Positions 32,396 to 41,634 are shown, counted from the stretch's first letter. The stretch is DNA of 64,000 bases from Arthrobacter sp. ov118 (GCF_900116495.1 NZ_FPAY01000004.1:217950-281949); one strand, 5' to 3'. Numbers and translations are program-made. Notes: generated from the letters alone by a model not told the origin.

Positions 32396-34081
32396 TCACA
32401 GCCCCAGGTCCTCCAAGACCGGCAACTTCGCCCGGACCCAGGCCCGGGCCTCCGTGGCGCTCGGCGCGGACAGGGCCAGCTTGGCAAGCTCCTGCGTTTC
32501 GGCCAGGGTGACCGTTTTCAGCACGGCAGCAACGGCCGCTATGGAGCGCGCTGTCATGGACAGCGTAGTGACGCCCAGGCCCGTGAGGACGACGGCGAGG
32601 GCCGGGTCCGCCGCCGCCTCGCCACACACGCCCACGGGCTTGTTGTGGCCCTCGGCCGCCGAACCCTCCACCGTCAGGCCCACGAGCCGCAGCACGGCCG
32701 GCTGCCAAGGGGTGTTCAGGGCCGCGAGCGGGCCGAGCTGCCGGTCGGCGGCCATGGCGTACTGGGTGAGGTCGTTGGTGCCCAGGCTCGCGAAGCCCAC
32801 CTCCCGCAGGATGCTCTCGGCTGTCAGGGCGGCCGACGGCACCTCCACCATCACGCCGGGGGTCTTAATGCCTGCCGCGGCGCACAGCGAGGCAAAGCGG
32901 GCGGCCTCCTCCGCGGTGGAAATCATCGGGGCCATCACCCAGACGTCGGCCTCGGACGCCTGCTCGGCCAGGGCGATCGCCTGCAGCTGGCGCTCCAGGA
33001 CGCCCGGCGTGGTGAAGTCGGTCCGGTAGCCGCGGACGCCCAGGGCCGGGTTGGGTTCGGTAGCGTCGGTCAGGAACGGCAGAGGCTTGTCCGCGCCGGC
33101 ATCGAGCGTGCGCAGAACCACTTTCTTGCCCGGGAAGGCATCGAAGACGCCCTTGTAGGCTGCGGCCTGTTCCTCCACGGTCGGTTCGGTGTCCCGCTCC
33201 AGGAAGCAGAACTCGGTCCGGAACAGGCCCACACCCTGGGCGTTGAGGCCGGCCGCGGCCACGGCATCCTTGGCGCCCCCGACGTTGGCCAGGAGCGGAA
33301 CGAGGTGCCCGTCCGCCGTCGTGCCCGTCCCGTCAAAGGCGGACAGCAGCGACGCGGTGGCGGCCCAGTGGGCTGCGGCGGCGCGTTCAGCTTCCCCGGG
33401 CTCCGCGGTGATGAGCCCGGCAGCGCCGTCGACGTACACCTCGGTGCCGTCGGGAAGCTCATCGACCCCGGCGGCGGCGACAACGGCGGGCAGGCCGAGG
33501 GAACGGGCGATGATGGCGGTGTGGGACTGCGGGCCGCCGCCGGCTGTGACCAGGGCCAGGATCTTTTCCGGATCCAAGGTGGCGGTGTCGGCCGGGGCCA
33601 GATCCTCAGCGATGAGGATGAACGGGGTGGCGGACACGGGAATGCCCGGGGCGGGAACCCCGCGCAGTTCAGCCACGATCCGGGAGCGGACGTCCAGGAC
33701 GTCGGTGGCGCGCTCGGCCATATAGCCGCCCAGGTTGTGCAGCATTTCCGAGACGGAGGCGCCCGCTTCCCAGATGGCCCGCTGCCCGGAAGTCCCGCGG
33801 CCAATCAGCTTGGTGGCCGATTTGAGCAGCATGGTGTCGGTGGCCATGAGGGCCGTGGCCTCGAGGACGGCCTTGCCGTCGCCGGAGACCGTCTCGGAGC
33901 GGGCCTTGAGCTCGTCGTGCACCGCCTTCGCCGCGGCCTTTAGCGCCGCCGTCGCCTCCTCCGCCGTGACGCCGGCGGCCAGCTGCTCACCGGCGGGCGG
34001 TTCGCTGATCGGTTTGGGCATCTGCCGGACGGTGCCGATGATGCGGCCTGGGCTTACGCCTACTCCTGGGAAGTTCTGCAC
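32396..34081 (-). CDS. ptsI: PTS enzyme I, phosphoenolpyruvate-protein phosphotransferase
   Basis: A 561-residue enzyme I. It takes phosphate from PEP and passes it to HPr in sugar uptake. The phosphorylated histidine is His187 in GGGPQSHTAIIARSLGLPAV. The PEP-binding C-terminal domain carries FRTEFCFLERDTEPT, VMVEVPSAALTAESI and VGVCGEAAADP. A GTG start follows AGGA at good spacing. It is divergent from the TetR-mtlAD genes. No ptsH (HPr) gene is in the window, so HPr must be encoded elsewhere. Confidence 0.95.
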   Translation of the reverse strand: MQNFPGVGVSPGRIIGTVRQMPKPISEPPAGEQLAAGVTAEEATAALKAAAKAVHDELKARSETVSGDGKAVLEATALMATDTMLLKSATKLIGRGTSGQRAIWEAGASVSEMLHNLGGYMAERATDVLDVRSRIVAELRGVPAPGIPVSATPFILIAEDLAPADTATLDPEKILALVTAGGGPQSHTAIIARSLGLPAVVAAAGVDELPDGTEVYVDGAAGLITAEPGEAERAAAAHWAATASLLSAFDGTGTTADGHLVPLLANVGGAKDAVAAAGLNAQGVGLFRTEFCFLERDTEPTVEEQAAAYKGVFDAFPGKKVVLRTLDAGADKPLPFLTDATEPNPALGVRGYRTDFTTPGVLERQLQAIALAEQASEADVWVMAPMISTAEEAARFASLCAAAGIKTPGVMVEVPSAALTAESILREVGFASLGTNDLTQYAMAADRQLGPLAALNTPWQPAVLRLVGLTVEGSAAEGHNKPVGVCGEAAADPALAVVLTGLGVTTLSMTARSIAAVAAVLKTVTLAETQELAKLALSAPSATEARAWVRAKLPVLEDLGL

Positions 34082-34224
34082 TGAAGGTCCTCATTCTCTG
34101 TCGTAGGCCAGTGGCCGCTCAGCCGATAAACCAGGTGCCGCCGTTGATCCTGCTTATCCTGCCTGCGGCTGACTACGTCAGCGGCTGATCGGGCACCTGA
34201 AAAAATTGTATGTGATGTAGTTCA

Positions 34225-34250
34225 TATAGCGTTGCTATAGGTGCTAGGGT
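34225..34250 (+). promoter_or_regulatory. Palindrome plus -10 box before the mtl-linked TetR gene
   Basis: The perfect palindrome TATAGC-GTT-GCTATA (34225-34239) is followed by TAGGGT (34245-34250). The ATG is 7 nt later at 34258. This is a likely autoregulatory operator over the promoter. Confidence 0.55.
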
Positions 34251-34257
34251 AGCGGTT

Positions 34258-34986
34258 ATGAGTATCGATGGCCAGCTACCACCTAAAGCCCGGCTGCTGC
34301 GCGCGGCCGCCGAGCTGCTGGCCAACTCAGGCGGATCTGCAGTGTCGACCCGCCAGATCACGCAGTTGGCCGGTGTTACGGCACCGACCCTGTACCACCA
34401 CTTCGGCGACAAGGAAGGGCTGTTCGACGCCGTCGTCGCAGCAGGTTTTGACGAATATGTCGCGGGCGAACGCGACTTTGCGCCCTCTGGCCAACCGCTG
34501 GAGGACATCCGGAGGATGTGGGACAACCACGTGCAGTTTGGGCTGAAGCAGCCGGAACTGTACCTCGTCATGTTCGGCAACATTCGCCCTGAGAGCCGGC
34601 CGGCGATCGTCGCCGATGCCGAAGCACTCATGGAGGAGATGCTGAACAAGGCGGCAGTCTCCGGCCAGCTCAACGTCCCGCCCAGGGAGGCGGCCAGGTC
34701 CATCCTGGCGGCCAACGTGGGTGTGACCCTGATGCTGATCGCGGAAAAGGCGCCCGAGCGCAATCTCGAGCTCTCCGCCATGACCCGCGACGCCATGGTC
34801 TTTGCGGTTTCCACGGAACAGGCCCGGAACAACGGATCCGTTGACAGTGGGGAATCCTCCGTGGTTGTGGCGGCTATCGCGCTGAACGCGGCTCTCCAGG
34901 CGTCCCACTCCGACCAGCTCTCCAGTTCGGAGCTGAAGCTCTTCCTCGAATGGCTCCACCGGATCTCCAACAGCTCCACCAGCTAG
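34258..34986 (+). CDS. TetR family regulator linked to mannitol PTS
   Basis: A 242-residue TetR/AcrR protein. The N-terminal HTH is VSTRQITQLAGVTAPTLYHH followed by FGDKEGLFDAV. It sits between ptsI (divergent) and mtlA (59 bp downstream, same strand), so it probably regulates one or both. Mannitol operons are more often controlled by MtlR-type activators, so this is an uncommon regulator choice. The effector is unknown. Confidence 0.88.
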   Translation: MSIDGQLPPKARLLRAAAELLANSGGSAVSTRQITQLAGVTAPTLYHHFGDKEGLFDAVVAAGFDEYVAGERDFAPSGQPLEDIRRMWDNHVQFGLKQPELYLVMFGNIRPESRPAIVADAEALMEEMLNKAAVSGQLNVPPREAARSILAANVGVTLMLIAEKAPERNLELSAMTRDAMVFAVSTEQARNNGSVDSGESSVVVAAIALNAALQASHSDQLSSSELKLFLEWLHRISNSSTS

Positions 34987-35045
34987 CTTTCGCGAAATTA
35001 TCGAACCATCCTGCAAGGCAGCGGGAACGACGGTTAGGAACTCAC

Positions 35046-37007
35046 ATGGCAACAGAGACAGTTGCGAAACCAAAGACCAGCGTGCGGGTACACGTCCAGA
35101 AATTCGGGACGTTCCTGTCCGGAATGATCATGCCCAACATCGGCGCATTCATCGCCTGGGGCTTCATCACGGCGCTCTTCATCCCGGCGGGCTTCTTCCC
35201 CAACGAGGAGCTCGGCAAGCTGGTCGGTCCGATGATCACATACCTGCTCCCGCTCCTGATCGGCTACACCGGCGGCCGGATGGTCTACGGCGTGCGCGGC
35301 GGCGTCGTGGGTGCGGTGGCCACCATGGGCGTGATCGTCGGCACGGACATCCCCATGTTCATCGGCGCCATGATCCTCGGCCCGCTCACCGCGTGGCTGA
35401 TGATGAAGGCGGACAAGATCTGGGAAGGCCGCGTCAAGCCCGGCTTCGAAATGCTGATCGACAACTTCTCCGCCGGCATCCTGGCCGCCATCATGGCGGT
35501 CGTCGGCATGCTGGTGGTCGGCCCCATCGTGAAGGCCTTCAGCGACGGCGCCAGCGCCGTGGTCCAGTTCCTCGTCCTCAACGGCCTGCTGCCCTTCACC
35601 AGCATCTTCATCGAGCCCGCCAAGGTCCTGTTCCTGAACAACGCCGTCAACCACGGCATCCTCACCCCGCTGGGCACGCAGCAGGCGCTCGAGCAAGGCA
35701 AGTCCATCCTGTTCCTGCTCGAAGCCAACCCCGGTCCCGGCTTCGGCATCCTGCTCGCCTACTCCTTCTTCGGCAAGGGGCTGGCCAAGGCGTCCGCGCC
35801 GGGTGCGGCGGTCATCCAGTTCGTCGGCGGCATCCATGAGATCTACTTCCCGTACGTCCTGATGAAGCCGATGATGATCTTCGCCGCAATCGGTGGCGGC
35901 ATGACCGGCATCTTCACGCTCGTGGTCACCGGCGCCGGACTCCGGTCCCCCGCAGCCCCGGGCAGCATCATCGCGGTCTACGCCTCAACAGCACGCGACA
36001 GCTACGTCGGCGTGACGCTCTCCGTGCTGTTCGCCACCACGGTGTCCTTCCTCATCGGCTCGGTGATCCTGAAGGCCAGCAAGGCGCCCGCGGAAGACGA
36101 CCTCGACCAGGCCACGCACCGGATGGAGGCCCTGAAGGGCAAGAAGAGCTCGGTTTCCGCCGCCCTGATCGGTGAGGGTGTGGGTGCCAGCGGCGTCGCC
36201 GTCCTCGCCACTCCGATCAAGAACATCGTCTTTGCGTGCGACGCCGGCATGGGCTCTAGTGCGATGGGCGCCTCCGTGCTTCGCAACAAGATCAAGGCCG
36301 CCGGGTTCCCGGAGGTCAAGGTCACCAACTCGGCCATCGCGAACCTCAGCGACACGTACGACGTCGTGATCACGCACCAGGACCTGACCGAGCGGGCCAA
36401 ACCCGCCACCGCCAGCGCCGTGCACGTGTCCGTGGACAACTTCATGAACAGCCCGCGCTACGACGAGATCGTGGAGCTGGTCAAGGCCAGCAACACGGAC
36501 GAGGAAGACGCCGCCGGTGCCACTGCTGCTGCCCCTGCTGCCGCCGAGACTCCCGCGGAAGCCGCGGCTGGCCCCGCGGACATCCTCGTGGCCGACAGCG
36601 TTGTCCTCACGGGCACGGCGACCACCCGCGACGCCGCGATCGACGAGGCCGGGCAGCTCCTGCTGGCCCGCGGCGCCGTCGACTCCGGCTACGTGGACGC
36701 CATGCACGAGCGCGAGGAATCCGTCTCCACCTACATGGGCAGCTACCTTGCCATCCCGCACGGCACCAATGCCGCGAAGGACCACATCATGAAGTCCGCG
36801 GTCTCGGTGATCCGCTACCCGAACGGCATCGACTGGAACGGCAAAGAAGTGAAGTTCGTGGTCGGCGTGGCCGGCGTCAACAACGAGCACCTGCAGATCC
36901 TGGCCTCGATCGCCAAGGTCTTCACCAACAAGGCCCAGGTGGCGCAGCTGGAGGCGGCCACGACGGTCGACGAAGTGCTGGCCCTGTTCGGAAAGGTCAA
37001 TTCCTAG
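35046..37007 (+). CDS. mtlA: Mannitol-specific PTS enzyme IICBA
   Basis: A 653-residue fused permease. Residues ~15-345 are the membrane IIC domain (GTFLSGMIMPNIGAFIAWGF onward). IIB lies near ~390-480 with phosphorylated Cys398 in VFACDAGMGSSAMGASVL. IIA occupies the last ~145 residues with phosphorylated His572 in YLAIPHGTNAAKDH. It takes up mannitol as mannitol 1-phosphate. An Ala-rich linker precedes IIA. The ATG at 35046 follows AGGA. Its stop overlaps the mtlD start by one base. Confidence 0.95.
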   Translation: MATETVAKPKTSVRVHVQKFGTFLSGMIMPNIGAFIAWGFITALFIPAGFFPNEELGKLVGPMITYLLPLLIGYTGGRMVYGVRGGVVGAVATMGVIVGTDIPMFIGAMILGPLTAWLMMKADKIWEGRVKPGFEMLIDNFSAGILAAIMAVVGMLVVGPIVKAFSDGASAVVQFLVLNGLLPFTSIFIEPAKVLFLNNAVNHGILTPLGTQQALEQGKSILFLLEANPGPGFGILLAYSFFGKGLAKASAPGAAVIQFVGGIHEIYFPYVLMKPMMIFAAIGGGMTGIFTLVVTGAGLRSPAAPGSIIAVYASTARDSYVGVTLSVLFATTVSFLIGSVILKASKAPAEDDLDQATHRMEALKGKKSSVSAALIGEGVGASGVAVLATPIKNIVFACDAGMGSSAMGASVLRNKIKAAGFPEVKVTNSAIANLSDTYDVVITHQDLTERAKPATASAVHVSVDNFMNSPRYDEIVELVKASNTDEEDAAGATAAAPAAAETPAEAAAGPADILVADSVVLTGTATTRDAAIDEAGQLLLARGAVDSGYVDAMHEREESVSTYMGSYLAIPHGTNAAKDHIMKSAVSVIRYPNGIDWNGKEVKFVVGVAGVNNEHLQILASIAKVFTNKAQVAQLEAATTVDEVLALFGKVNS

Positions 37008-38155
37008 TGAAGGCTGTTCATTTCGGAGCCGGGAACATCGGGCGCGGGTTCGTGGGCCTGCTGCTGCACGGGGCGGGGTATGAGGTGGTGTTCGCGGACG
37101 TCGCGGACGCCCTCATCAGCCAACTGGCCGCCGCAGACCGCTACCAGGTCCACGAGGTGGGGGACAACCCTGCCGTCCTCACGGTCGAGAACTTCCGGGC
37201 GCTGAACTCCGGCACCCAGGAAGCCGCCGTCGTCGCGGAGATTGCGACGGCGGACATCGTCACCACCGCCGTGGGGCCGCACATCCTGAAGTTCGTGGCG
37301 CCGCTGGTCGCCCGGGGGATCGCGGCCCGCGCCGCCGGGCTGGAACCGCTGCAGGTGATGGCGTGCGAGAACGCTATCAACGCGACCGACATCCTGAAGG
37401 CCGAAGTCGCTGCCCAGTGGGATCCGGCCGCCGGCTCCCTGGACGCTGCCGCCGTGTTCGCCAACACGGCGGTGGACCGGATCGTGCCCAACCAGGAGGC
37501 CGGGCAGGGTCTGGATGTCACGGTGGAGACGTTCCATGAGTGGGTGATCGACCGCACTCCGTTCGCCGGGAAGGAGCCGGCGATCCCGGGAGCGACCTTC
37601 GTGGACGACCTCGCACCGTACATCGAGCGCAAGCTGTTCACGGTGAACACGGGACACGCGGCGGCAGCCTACTTCGGTTTCGAGGCCGGCCTCGGCAAGA
37701 TCGCCGAGGCGATGGCCGATCAGGACGTCGCGGCCGACGTGCGCGCTGTCCTGGACGAGACCAAGGAGCTCCTGGTGGCCAAGCACGGCTTCAACAGGGT
37801 GGAACAGGAGGCCTACGTGCAGAAAATTCTGGGCCGCTTCGCCAACCCGCACCTGCCGGATACCGTCAACCGGGTGGGCCGTGCCCCGCTGCGCAAACTC
37901 AGCCGGAACGAACGCTTCATCGGCCCCGCCGCCGAGCTGGCCGAACGCGGCATCGTCCCGGAAGCGCTGCTGGGGGCAATCGCCGCGGCCTTGCGCTTCA
38001 ACGACCCGGCCGACGCCGAGGCCGTGGAGCTCGCGAAAATCCTGTCCGCATCCACGCCGGACGAGGCCACGGAGAAGATCACGGGCCTGCCCGCCGACCA
38101 CCCGCTGTTCGCCGCCGTCTCCTCCCTTATCGAGGAAGCCAAGGCAGTGGTCTAG
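37007..38155 (+). CDS. mtlD: Mannitol-1-phosphate 5-dehydrogenase
   Basis: A 382-residue polyol dehydrogenase that oxidises mannitol 1-phosphate to fructose 6-phosphate with NAD. The N-terminal KAVHFGAGNIGRGFVGLLLH (G-x-G-N-I-G-R-G) binds NAD. The catalytic-lysine region is RKLFTVNTGHAAAAYFG. Length equals the family norm. A GTG start overlaps the mtlA stop, and a strong terminator follows. Confidence 0.96.
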   Translation: MKAVHFGAGNIGRGFVGLLLHGAGYEVVFADVADALISQLAAADRYQVHEVGDNPAVLTVENFRALNSGTQEAAVVAEIATADIVTTAVGPHILKFVAPLVARGIAARAAGLEPLQVMACENAINATDILKAEVAAQWDPAAGSLDAAAVFANTAVDRIVPNQEAGQGLDVTVETFHEWVIDRTPFAGKEPAIPGATFVDDLAPYIERKLFTVNTGHAAAAYFGFEAGLGKIAEAMADQDVAADVRAVLDETKELLVAKHGFNRVEQEAYVQKILGRFANPHLPDTVNRVGRAPLRKLSRNERFIGPAAELAERGIVPEALLGAIAAALRFNDPADAEAVELAKILSASTPDEATEKITGLPADHPLFAAVSSLIEEAKAVV

Positions 38156-38180
38156 CCCTAGCCGAAACGCCGAGCACTAA

Positions 38181-38220
38181 ACGCCGACGCCGCAGCTCAC
38201 CTGGGCTGCGGCGTCGGCGT
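38181..38220 (+). terminator. Terminator after mtlD
   Basis: Perfect 15-bp arms ACGCCGACGCCGCAG (38181-38195) and complement (38206-38220), with a 10-nt loop, lie 25 bp after the mtlD stop. Confidence 0.8.
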
Positions 38221-38239
38221 GTTCCCGCCCCCACCCCCC

Positions 38240-38300
38240 GTTGCGCTATCACTTATGGCGCCTTTGCCCCGGGTTTAGCCGCCATAAATGATAGGGCAAC
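38240..38300. repeat. 61-bp near-palindromic stem-loop element
   Basis: 21-bp arms (38240-38260 and 38280-38300) match at 19 positions around a 19-nt loop, and one more pair can form outside. It lies between the mtlD terminator and the marR promoter, 10 bp before the -35 box. A terminator is already present upstream, so this is a second, separate structure. Confidence 0.7.
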
Positions 38301-38309
38301 GCATGGTCC

Positions 38310-38346
38310 TTGACCGTTAGGCGACCTAACTGTTAGGCTACCTAAC
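38310..38346 (+). promoter_or_regulatory. marR promoter with two overlapping palindromic operators
   Basis: The -35 is TTGACC (38310-38315) and the -10 is TAGGCT (38334-38339), with an 18-bp spacer. Two 15-bp palindromes GTTAGG-N3-CCTAAC (38316-38330 and 38332-38346) cover the spacer and the -10 box and end one base before the ATG. Confidence 0.8.
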
Positions 38347-38347
38347 T

Positions 38348-38818
38348 ATGAATGCGATTGAGCCGGCCGATCCTCGTCTCCTCGTTCTCGCCCAGGACTT
38401 CCGCGAGGCCCTCCGCCACAGCATCTACCTGGTCCGCCGCCTGGATGCCGACGGCGAACTTAGCGCCGCCCAGCTCAGCACCCTGAAGATGCTCATGGAT
38501 GCCGGACCCGCTTCCGACGGCGGCGGCGTGCGGGTGGGGGAAATAGCCCGGAACCTTGGCGTTAAAGTTCCCAGCGCCACCGAACAGATCATCAAGCTCG
38601 AGCGCGCCGGCCTCGCCCGCCGGGAACCGGACCCCAGCGACTCCCGCGCCGTCCGGGTGACCCTGACCGGGGCGGGCCGCACCGCCGTCGAATCCGCCAA
38701 CGAACGCCGCAACGCCGTCATGGCCGGCATCCTCTCGTCCCTGTCGGACGAGGACCGCGCCGCCCTCGCTGCCGCGCTGCCGGTGATCGGCAAGATCAAC
38801 GCGACGCTCCAGGCCTAA
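38348..38818 (+). CDS. MarR family transcriptional regulator
   Basis: A 156-residue winged-helix regulator. The DNA-binding region is VRVGEIARNLGVKVPSATEQ, then IIKLERAGLARREPDPSDSR and AVRVTLT, typical of MarR wings. Its promoter carries two GTTAGG-N3-CCTAAC palindromes, which it probably binds to repress itself and the MFS gene 57 bp downstream. Transcription appears leaderless. The inducing ligand is unknown. Confidence 0.92.
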   Translation: MNAIEPADPRLLVLAQDFREALRHSIYLVRRLDADGELSAAQLSTLKMLMDAGPASDGGGVRVGEIARNLGVKVPSATEQIIKLERAGLARREPDPSDSRAVRVTLTGAGRTAVESANERRNAVMAGILSSLSDEDRAALAAALPVIGKINATLQA

Positions 38819-38875
38819 GCCTCAACCAAAAATCCCCATCCTCTAAAAAATCCCCGTCATTTAGGAGTGCTCCCC

Positions 38876-40102
38876 ATGCACGGCCAGTCCGCCGACACCC
38901 TGCCGGCCGCCGAAGTTACCCTCGAGGCCGAGAAAGCCTCACTGCTCAAACAGCCCAAGGCGGTGTGGGCCACGGCTCTCGCCGCGGTGTTCGCCTTCAT
39001 GGGCATCGGCCTGGTGGACCCCATCCTGCCCGCGATCGCCAAGAACCTGGACGCCACGCCCAGCCAAGTGTCGCTGCTCTTTACGAGCTACTTCCTGGTC
39101 ACCGCCGTCGCGATGCTGATCACCGGCTATATCTCGTCCCGGATCGGAGGGAAACGGACGCTGCTGATCGGGCTGGCCGTCATCGTCGTGTTCGCCTCGC
39201 TGTCCGGCACCTCGGGCAGCGTGGCTGAGTTGATCGGCTTCCGGGCCGGCTGGGGGCTGGGCAACGCCCTGTTCGTGGCCACGGCGCTGGCCGTGATTGT
39301 CGGCGTCGCAAGCGGCGGCGCCGGCACCGCGATCATCCTGTACGAGGCCGCCCTGGGCCTGGGCATTTCCCTTGGGCCGCTCCTGGGTGCAGTGCTCGGC
39401 GGCTGGCAGTGGCGCGCGCCCTTCTTCGGCACCGCCGTGCTGATGGCCTCCGCGTTCATCGCGCTCATTGCCCTGCTGCCCAAGACCCCGCTGCCCGAGC
39501 GGAAGGTCCGGCTCCGGGATCCGCTGCTGGCGCTGGGCCACAAGGGGCTGCGGACGACGGCGGCGAGCGGCCTGTTCTACAACTACGGCTTCTTCACCGT
39601 CCTCGCCTTCACGCCCTTCATCCTGGGCATGGACGCCTACGGGATCGGCGGGGTGTTCTTCGGCTGGGGCGTCGCCGTCGCCGTCTTCTCGGTGTTTGTT
39701 GCCCCCGTGCTGCAGAACCGCTTCGGTGCCGTCAGGGTCCTCAGCGGCACCCTGGCCCTGCTGATGCTGGACCTCGTGGGACTGGGCCTGGCCGCCGGAC
39801 GCTCGGTGCCCGCCGTCGTCGCCCTCGTCGTTATTTCCGGAGCCCTCCTGGGCATCAACAACACCCTCTACACGGAACTGGCCATGGGCGTTTCTGACTC
39901 GCCGCGGCCGGTGGCGTCGGCGGGGTATAACTTTGTGCGCTGGATGGGCGGCGCCCTTGCGCCCTTTGCCGCCGCGCAGCTGGGCGAGCACTTCGGCCCG
40001 CAGGTGCCGTTCTACGCCGGGGCACTGGCCATGGTGATCTCGATGGCCATGGTCTTCGGCGGACGCCGCTACCTCGCGGCGCACGAACCGCACGTGGTCT
40101 AG
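38876..40102 (+). CDS. MFS transporter, drug-efflux type
   Basis: A 408-residue major facilitator with 12 hydrophobic segments. The loop 2-3 motif is GYISSRIGGKRTLLIGLAV, and EAALGLGISLGPLLGAVLGG resembles motif C of antiporters, so it is probably a drug/proton efflux pump. The ATG at 38876 is chosen because TTAGGAG lies ~8 nt upstream; a GTG at 38867 is the alternative. It is downstream of marR and likely its target. Confidence 0.88.
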   Translation: MHGQSADTLPAAEVTLEAEKASLLKQPKAVWATALAAVFAFMGIGLVDPILPAIAKNLDATPSQVSLLFTSYFLVTAVAMLITGYISSRIGGKRTLLIGLAVIVVFASLSGTSGSVAELIGFRAGWGLGNALFVATALAVIVGVASGGAGTAIILYEAALGLGISLGPLLGAVLGGWQWRAPFFGTAVLMASAFIALIALLPKTPLPERKVRLRDPLLALGHKGLRTTAASGLFYNYGFFTVLAFTPFILGMDAYGIGGVFFGWGVAVAVFSVFVAPVLQNRFGAVRVLSGTLALLMLDLVGLGLAAGRSVPAVVALVVISGALLGINNTLYTELAMGVSDSPRPVASAGYNFVRWMGGALAPFAAAQLGEHFGPQVPFYAGALAMVISMAMVFGGRRYLAAHEPHVV

Positions 40103-40118
40103 CAGCCGGGTCAAAAAG

Positions 40119-40150
40119 AAACGCCCATGTTCCGCGGAACATGGGCGTTT
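40119..40150. terminator. Perfect 32-bp palindrome, bidirectional terminator
   Basis: AAACGCCCATGTTCCG is followed directly by its complement. It has an A-tract before and a T-tract after, between two convergent transporter genes. Confidence 0.88.
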
Positions 40151-40194
40151 CTGTCATCCCCCTGCATGTCGCCGGTGCAGGTGATGGGACGGGC

Positions 40195-41634
40195 TCAGGC
40201 CTTGGCCGAACCCTTGGGCACGAACAGCGTCTCGGCCTGCTCAAGGGACATGCCGTTGGTCTCGGGCACCTTGAACATCACGAAGAAGAACGACGCCGCC
40301 GCAAACAGCGCGTACATGGCGTACGTCAGGGGCAGCGAGGCCGCGGCCATGACAGGGAAGCTCAGGGTGATGGCGAAGTTGGCCACCCACTGAGCGGCCG
40401 CGGCCAGGCCCAGGGCCCGGGCCCGGATCCGGGACGGGAAGATCTCGCCCAGCAGCACCCACACCAGCGGGCCCCAGGAGGCGCCAAAGCTGATGACGAA
40501 GACGTTGGCCGCGACCAGCGCCGCGGGCCCCCAGGCGCCGGGCAGTGTGATGGCGTCACCGGAGCCGGTGGCCGAGCCGAAGGCCAGGGCCATGGTGCCC
40601 AGAGAGAGGGCCATGCCGATGGAACCCGTGAGCAGGATGGGGCGGCGTCCGATCCGGTCCACGAGTGCGATCGCCACCAGCGTCACCAGGATGTTCGTGA
40701 CGGAGGTGGCCACGGAGATCGTGAGCGAATCCTTTTCCTGGAAGCCCACGGCCTTCCACAGGGTGGTGGAGTAGTAGAAGATCACGTTGATGCCGACAAA
40801 CTGCTGCAGCACTGAGAGAATGATGCCGATCCAGACCACCGGCTTCAGGCCCAGGGCGTTGCCGCGCAAGGACCCCTTCTGGCCCGCGAGCCTGTCCTCC
40901 TCGATGGCCGCCTTGATCTCGCGCAGGTGGCGGTCGGAGTCCTCGTCCGGGGCGATCGACTTGAAGACTTTCAGGGCGTCGTCGTCCTTGCCCTTGAAGA
41001 CCAGGAAGCGCGGGGATTCCGGCAGGGTGAACGCGATCCAGCCGTAGACGACGGCGGGGACGGCTCCGGCCAGGAACATCCAGCGCCAGGCCTCGATGCC
41101 GAGCCACAGGCTCTGGTCTGCGCCGCCGGCGGCGTTGGCGAAGACGGCATCCGAGAGCAGGGCGGCAAAGATGCCTGTGGTGATGGCGAGCTGCTGGAGC
41201 GAGGCCAGGCGTCCGCGGACGTGGCGGGGGGAGATCTCCGAGATGTAGGCGGGCGCGATGACCGAGGCCAGGCCGATGCCCAGGCCTCCGATGAGCCGCC
41301 AGAAGATCAGGTCCCAGACGCCGAAGCAGAAGCCGGTGCCGATGGCGCTGGCCAGGAACAGCACGGCGCCCAGCTTCATGGCCGGGATCCGGCCGTAGCG
41401 GTCGGCTACCTTGCCTGCGAGGTAGGCTCCCAGCGCGCAGCCCAGGAGGGCGACGGCTACGGCGAAGCCCGTCACGGCCTCGCTGAGCGCGAACTCCTCT
41501 TTGATGGCGTCGACGGCGCCGTTGACCACTGACGAGTCAAAGCCGAAGAGGAAGCCTCCGACGGCGCCCGCAACGGCCAGCCAAATGACCCGTTTGGGGA
41601 TCTTGGCGGTGGTCTGGTCCTGGGTGATGGTCAT
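40195..41634 (-). CDS. Sugar porter family MFS transporter
   Basis: A 479-residue sugar/proton symporter of the XylE/GalP type. Family signatures are GGFLFGFDSSVVNGAV in helix 1, DRYGRIPAMKLGA, RLIGGLGIGLASVIAPAYIS, PESPRFLVFKGKDDD and the terminal PETNGMSLEQAE. The substrate is probably a pentose or hexose. The ATG follows a GAGGGAG site. No sugar kinase or isomerase is next to it. Confidence 0.92.
   Translation of the reverse strand: MTITQDQTTAKIPKRVIWLAVAGAVGGFLFGFDSSVVNGAVDAIKEEFALSEAVTGFAVAVALLGCALGAYLAGKVADRYGRIPAMKLGAVLFLASAIGTGFCFGVWDLIFWRLIGGLGIGLASVIAPAYISEISPRHVRGRLASLQQLAITTGIFAALLSDAVFANAAGGADQSLWLGIEAWRWMFLAGAVPAVVYGWIAFTLPESPRFLVFKGKDDDALKVFKSIAPDEDSDRHLREIKAAIEEDRLAGQKGSLRGNALGLKPVVWIGIILSVLQQFVGINVIFYYSTTLWKAVGFQEKDSLTISVATSVTNILVTLVAIALVDRIGRRPILLTGSIGMALSLGTMALAFGSATGSGDAITLPGAWGPAALVAANVFVISFGASWGPLVWVLLGEIFPSRIRARALGLAAAAQWVANFAITLSFPVMAAASLPLTYAMYALFAAASFFFVMFKVPETNGMSLEQAETLFVPKGSAKA

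Noticed and set aside
31898..33943. 681-codon open frame antisense to ptsI and the HTH gene
   Set aside because: Crosses two well-supported minus-strand genes and is rich in Gly/Arg/His, typical of antisense shadow frames.
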